8,273 bases of DNA, from NCBI GenBank assembly GCA_905235315.1, contig CAJOLG010000117.1:1-8273 (forward strand), in the 5' to 3' direction. Source of the stretch: an uncultured Solobacterium sp. (lineage in GTDB: Bacteria; Bacillota_I; Bacilli_A; Erysipelotrichales; Erysipelotrichaceae). This document shows, in pieces, positions 5,314 to 8,273 of the stretch (within the stretch, counting starts at the first letter, position 1; each line of letters begins with the position of its first letter). The translations under genes and the position numbers were made by a program. The notes below the pieces were generated by a model, which was not told the origin of the DNA, searched no databases, and saw only the letters and a program-made list of their open reading frames with translations.

Positions 5314-5954
5314 CAGAATCACAGCTTACCGTTTCAGAAATCGGAATCTGCGCAGCCTGCGCACTGATCTGCGGGATGATCATCTCGCTCAGCTATAAAG
5401 CAATAAGCACATCCTCAAAATCGTTTCTGCTGACAACAGCGATCCTGCCGGTCATCGTCATGATGGTCATTATGATGGTCAACGGCAACCTCGGAGTCGG
5501 CGTTGCGGTAGCGGGCTCATTCTCGCTTGTCCGCTTCCGTTCCCTTCCCGGAAAGGCGAGTGACATCGCAGTCGTCTTTCTCTCCATGGCGGCAGGCCTT
5601 GCCTGCGGCACCGGATATGTGTTTTACGCAGCGGCGCTGAGCACAGTCATCTCCCTCGTTCTGATTGTGCTGAACAGCAGCGGGCTGTTCCGCCAGGATC
5701 CATCGCACCGTTATGTGACGATCATGATTCCGGAAGATCTCGACTATGCGGAAGCGTTTGCGGATATTTTCAAAAAATATACCTACGGCGCATCGTTGAA
5801 TTCCATGAAGACCGTCAATCTCGGTGAACTGCGCTATGAACTGCAGCTTCGGGACAGCTCCAGCGAAAAGGCAATGCTGGATGAGATCCGCACCCGCAAC
5901 GGAAATCTGACGGTGACTTCCAGCCTGATGGCTCCGATTGGAACGGAGCTGTAA
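5295..5954 (+). CDS. DUF4956 membrane protein, partner of the VTC polymerase
   Basis: This is a 219-residue integral membrane protein of the DUF4956 family. Hydrophobic segments lie at about residues 14-33, 44-62, 91-107 and 108-127. Between the second and third is the family hallmark GNLGVGVAVAGSFSLVRFRS (64-83), which ends in a basic cluster. Residues 130-219 form a soluble, mixed alpha/beta C-terminal domain. The gene overlaps the VTC gene by 19 bases and is the last in the operon, so it is co-produced with the polymerase. By this linkage, and by analogy with yeast VTC where synthesis is coupled to passage through a membrane, it may anchor the polymerase or form the exit path for polyphosphate. 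No direct function is known to me, so that role is inference. Confidence 0.85.
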   Translation: MFGTILTESQLTVSEIGICAACALICGMIISLSYKAISTSSKSFLLTTAILPVIVMMVIMMVNGNLGVGVAVAGSFSLVRFRSLPGKASDIAVVFLSMAAGLACGTGYVFYAAALSTVISLVLIVLNSSGLFRQDPSHRYVTIMIPEDLDYAEAFADIFKKYTYGASLNSMKTVNLGELRYELQLRDSSSEKAMLDEIRTRNGNLTVTSSLMAPIGTEL

Positions 5955-5985
5955 CGGGCAAAGAACACGGAGGTCATCCGACCGC

Positions 5986-6015
5986 GACATACAGGGGATT
6001 CTGTATGTCTTTTTT
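5986..6015 (+). terminator. Rho-independent terminator of the VTC/DUF4956 operon
   Basis: GACATACAG (5986-5994) pairs perfectly with CTGTATGTC (6001-6009) around a six-base loop, followed by six T (6010-6015). It lies 31 bases after the DUF4956 stop. Confidence 0.92.
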
Positions 6016-6017
6016 CA

Positions 6018-6072
6018 TTTCCGGTTCAGGGAATCCGCTTCACGGAAGGATCACGGCGTCACAAACCGGAAA
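6018..6072. repeat. Spaced inverted repeat upstream of the amidohydrolase gene
   Basis: TTTCCGGTT (6018-6026) and AACCGGAAA (6064-6072) are perfect nine-base reverse complements 37 bases apart. The right half lies in the spacer of the candidate promoter. It could be a pair of operator half-sites or an accidental structure. Confidence 0.45.
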
Positions 6073-6085
6073 AACGGGGTAAGAT
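6058..6085 (+). promoter_or_regulatory. Candidate promoter of the amidohydrolase operon
   Basis: TAAGAT (6080-6085, five of six to the -10 consensus) follows GTCACA (6058-6063, four of six to the -35) by 16 bases. It lies between the preceding terminator and the AGGAGGAG ribosome site at 6103-6110. The -35 is weak. Confidence 0.4.
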
Positions 6086-6114
6086 AAACAGGAATACAGT
6101 GCAGGAGGAGTTTT

Positions 6115-7677
6115 ATGCGCGCATTTATCAATGCAAAACTTTACGGCCGGAAGGAAGAAGCGTTTCTGGTCGAAGACGGGGTGTTTTCTGCGTTTGGCTC
6201 AAACGAAGAGATCCAGTCCCGGATCGGCCCCGATACCGAGACCGTTGATCTGTGCGGAGCGGCAGTCGTTCCGGGGTTCATTGATTCCCATTGCCATCTG
6301 CTCGGATTCGGCCGTTTTCTTGAGAATGTTCAGCTTTCTTCCTGCCGCTCGCAGGAAGAACTGTACGCAAAACTGAAGGCGCGCCTGGACTCACTGGCGC
6401 CCGGTGAGTGGCTGATCGGAAGAGGATTCAACGAGGAAACCTTTGCGGAAAAACGGTATCCCGACCGGCAGGGGCTGGACCGGGTCAGCACCGAGGTTCC
6501 GATTGCGGTAACCAGAATGTGCGGACACAAGATGGTTGTCAACTCGAAGGCGCTTGAACTTGCCGGCATTGACGAAACCACCACGGTTGAAGGCGGTACG
6601 ATCGATGCGGAGAAGGGGTTTCTGGAAGAAAACGCCATTCCGCTTCTGCAGAAAGCCTGGCCGAAGGAAACGGAAGAATCGATCCGCCGCGCAGTCCTGC
6701 GGGGGCAGAAGGAGATGAACCGGTACGGAATCACCGCTGTCGGAAGTGATGATTTCCTTTCGCTGACCGATGACTGGCGGCTGGTATTGGATGTCCTTTC
6801 AAAAATGGCATACCGCGGGGAGCTTACCGTACGCATCAATGAACAGTGTGAATTTCCCAGCATTGAGGAGTTCGCAAGGTTTCTTGACGACGGTTATACA
6901 ACCGATGTCGGAGACGATCTGTTCCGGATCGGCCCGCTGAAGCTGCTGACAGACGGTTCGCTCGGCGCCCGCACGGCCGCCTTGTTCGAACCATACAGCG
7001 ATGCGCCGGAAAAACGCGGATATATGACGATGTCCCGGGATGATATCCGGCGCTGGGCACAGCTTGCGGCAGACTATAATATGCCGACGATCTGCCATGC
7101 GATCGGGGATCTTGCGGTCTCTGAGGTACTGGATGTGTTTGAAGACATCGTGCTTCCCGGAAATCCGCTTCATCACGGCCTGGTGCACTGTCAGATCATG
7201 ACCCCGGAAGAGATCAACCGGGTGAAGGCATTGAATCTTTCCTGTTATTTCCAGTCTCTGTTTATCGACGATGATGCGCCGATTCTCAGCGAACGTGTCG
7301 GAGCGGAACGGGCGGCGTCCTGTTATCCGTTCCGGACACTTTCAGAATGTGTGATTGCCTCAAACGGAAGTGATGCGCCGGTGGAGATCCCGGACGTACG
7401 GAAGGGAATCCGGCTGGCGATGACCCGCCGGTCCATGTCTGCAGATGCCGCAATGAATCCGGCAGAATGCATGAGTGCAGTGCAGGCGATCGACAGCTAT
7501 ACGGTGTGCGGAGCGAAAAACTTCTTTGCGGAAGACCGGTACGGCACATTGAGCGAAGGCAGCTATGCGGATTTTGCGGTGCTTGACCGGCCGATTGCGG
7601 ACTGCCCGGCAGAGGAGATTACATCAATCCGGATTCTGATGACTGTGATGAACGGCGAGACGGTGGCCGAACTATGA
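6115..7677 (+). CDS. Amidohydrolase of the YtcJ / Amidohydro_3 type
   Basis: This 520-residue enzyme belongs to the amidohydrolase superfamily, metal-dependent hydrolases of amide-type bonds; the YtcJ/NfdA branch includes N-substituted formamide deformylase. The N- and C-terminal beta-sandwich parts are complete (1-50 and about 470-520, with YGTLSEGSYADFAVLD at 476-491). The barrel metal ligands are visible: GFIDSHCHL with His59 and His61, GPLKLLTDGSLGART with Lys276 (probable carbamylated bridging lysine), CHAIGD with His328, LVHCQ with His358 and GSDAPVE with Asp420. There is no signal peptide, so it is cytosolic. The start is fixed by AGGAGGAG four bases upstream. The stop overlaps the acetyltransferase start as ATGA. 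The true substrate is unknown; members are often misnamed by weak similarity. Confidence 0.9.
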   Translation: MRAFINAKLYGRKEEAFLVEDGVFSAFGSNEEIQSRIGPDTETVDLCGAAVVPGFIDSHCHLLGFGRFLENVQLSSCRSQEELYAKLKARLDSLAPGEWLIGRGFNEETFAEKRYPDRQGLDRVSTEVPIAVTRMCGHKMVVNSKALELAGIDETTTVEGGTIDAEKGFLEENAIPLLQKAWPKETEESIRRAVLRGQKEMNRYGITAVGSDDFLSLTDDWRLVLDVLSKMAYRGELTVRINEQCEFPSIEEFARFLDDGYTTDVGDDLFRIGPLKLLTDGSLGARTAALFEPYSDAPEKRGYMTMSRDDIRRWAQLAADYNMPTICHAIGDLAVSEVLDVFEDIVLPGNPLHHGLVHCQIMTPEEINRVKALNLSCYFQSLFIDDDAPILSERVGAERAASCYPFRTLSECVIASNGSDAPVEIPDVRKGIRLAMTRRSMSADAAMNPAECMSAVQAIDSYTVCGAKNFFAEDRYGTLSEGSYADFAVLDRPIADCPAEEITSIRILMTVMNGETVAEL

Positions 7678-8162
7678 TCCGGCCGCTGGAAGACCGGGAT
7701 CTGGAACTCTGCCGCTCCTGGTACAACTATTATGTGATGAATACCGTGATTTCCTTTGAGGAAGCACCGGTTTCTGCGGAAGCCTGGAAGCAGCGGACAG
7801 AGGAAATCACGAAGCGCTATCCCTGGATCGTTCTCGAGGAAGACGGCGTTCTGAAGGGATATGCGTATCTGAGTCCGTTTCATCCCCGCAGCGCGTACCG
7901 CTTTACAGCCGATGTTTCGATATACCTCGACCCTGCCCAGCGCGGCAAGGGGTATGGGAAACCCCTGATGCGCGAACTGGAGCGGCTTGCGAAAGAACAG
8001 GGAATCCGGAACCTGATTTCGCTTGTTACAGAGGGAAATCAGGCCAGCGAAACCTTTCACGAAGCCTGCGGGTTTGTGAAAAAGGCCGTACTGGAAAATA
8101 CCGGATATAAATTCGGACGCTGGATCGGTGTCACGTACTATATGAAAGCTTTGGGAGACTGA
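7674..8162 (+). CDS. GNAT-family N-acetyltransferase, PAT/MnaT-like
   Basis: This 162-residue protein is a GNAT acetyltransferase, which moves an acetyl group from acetyl-CoA to an amine. The whole chain follows the phosphinothricin / L-amino acid acetyltransferase branch: YNYYVMNTVISFEEAPVS (17-34), WIVLEEDGVLKGYAYLSPFHPRSAY (51-75), the strand FTADVSIYLD (77-86) and the acetyl-CoA loop QRGKGYG (89-95). NQASETFHEACGF (122-134) closes the fold. In this branch the strand before the CoA loop usually carries a Glu where this protein has Asp80, so catalysis or substrate range may differ. The ATGA overlap couples it to the amidohydrolase, which suggests a shared substrate pathway. The natural amine acceptor cannot be named. 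Herbicide or methionine-sulfoximine acetylation would be a guess from the family name. Confidence 0.88.
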   Translation: MIRPLEDRDLELCRSWYNYYVMNTVISFEEAPVSAEAWKQRTEEITKRYPWIVLEEDGVLKGYAYLSPFHPRSAYRFTADVSIYLDPAQRGKGYGKPLMRELERLAKEQGIRNLISLVTEGNQASETFHEACGFVKKAVLENTGYKFGRWIGVTYYMKALGD

Positions 8163-8272
8163 GCGAAAATGGCCACCAGGATGATGGCGATGACCACGAA
8201 GAGCGCGATCATGGCGCTCGGGTTTTTCTTGTAATTGCGCCAGACCTCGGAGAAGAGGCTGCGCTTTTTGTA
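8138..8272 (-). CDS. ABC-transporter permease fragment, DppC/OppC-like N-terminus (partial, broken)
   Basis: On the minus strand, the frame entering from the right edge reads KKRSLFSEVWRNYKKNPSAM followed by a hydrophobic run ending in AIFA. This matches the cytosolic N-terminal leader (W-x-x-x-KKN) and first membrane span of DppC/OppC-type peptide-import permeases. In intact relatives the chain continues with an acidic periplasmic loop and a full permease domain. Here homology stops at about 8160-8164, after which the frame reads only a few residues (QSPKAFI) antisense to the acetyltransferase and stops at 8140-8138. Codon choice (many GCC, ATC, GTG, CTC) looks different from the neighbouring genes. 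Either the permease gene is truncated here, or the join is an assembly artefact. The true start lies beyond the window. Confidence 0.6.
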   Translation of the reverse strand, partial: YKKRSLFSEVWRNYKKNPSAMIALFVVIAIILVAIFAQSPKAFI

Positions 8273-8273
8273 T

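Overview
The window looks like a fragment of a Bacillota (Firmicutes) chromosome, probably an anaerobic or fermentative member. The grounds are strong AGGAGG-type ribosome binding sites with short spacers, a two-subunit class I fumarate hydratase, a polyphosphate polymerase (VTC)/DUF4956 pair and a lipoprotein acetolactate decarboxylase. Composition is moderate, with slightly more than half G+C by eye. Genus cannot be fixed from the sequence. Both ends cut through genes, so this may be a short contig.

Layout. 1-742 (+): the end of the fumarate hydratase alpha gene and the whole beta gene, coupled by ATGA. About 727-882: a decayed, frameshifted fragment of the neighbouring rlmA gene, sitting between two convergent transcription units and containing a 17-pair hairpin. 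880-3321 (-): a three-gene unit transcribed leftwards, rlmA (23S rRNA methyltransferase) -> inositol monophosphatase family protein -> lipid-anchored acetolactate decarboxylase. 3322-3419: a short divergent control region with a TetR-type palindrome. 3420-4380 (+): tetR plus a 130-residue coiled-coil protein, closed by a clear terminator. 4528-5954 (+): VTC-domain polyphosphate polymerase and a DUF4956 membrane protein, overlapping and closed by a second clear terminator. 6115-8162 (+): a YtcJ-like amidohydrolase and a GNAT acetyltransferase, coupled by ATGA. 8138-8272 (-): the N-terminal coding piece of an ABC-transporter permease (DppC/OppC type) that breaks off at the acetyltransferase stop codon.

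How the genes fit together. The window is a row of small, independent operons rather than one system. Fumarate hydratase belongs to the fumarate/malate branch of central metabolism. The decarboxylase would make acetoin from acetolactate on the outer face of the membrane. The VTC/DUF4956 pair probably makes, and may export, polyphosphate. TetR probably represses itself and the coiled-coil gene. The amidohydrolase/acetyltransferase pair may act on related amine or amide substrates.

The most unusual feature is the rlmA relic. It carries at least two frame-breaking deletions, yet its hairpin is better paired than the same stretch inside the intact rlmA. All five base differences that fall in the two arms keep or improve pairing. 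This suggests, but does not prove, that a dead gene fragment was recruited as a transcription-end structure between fumB and the decarboxylase gene. No tRNA, rRNA, CRISPR array, transposase or attachment site was seen.
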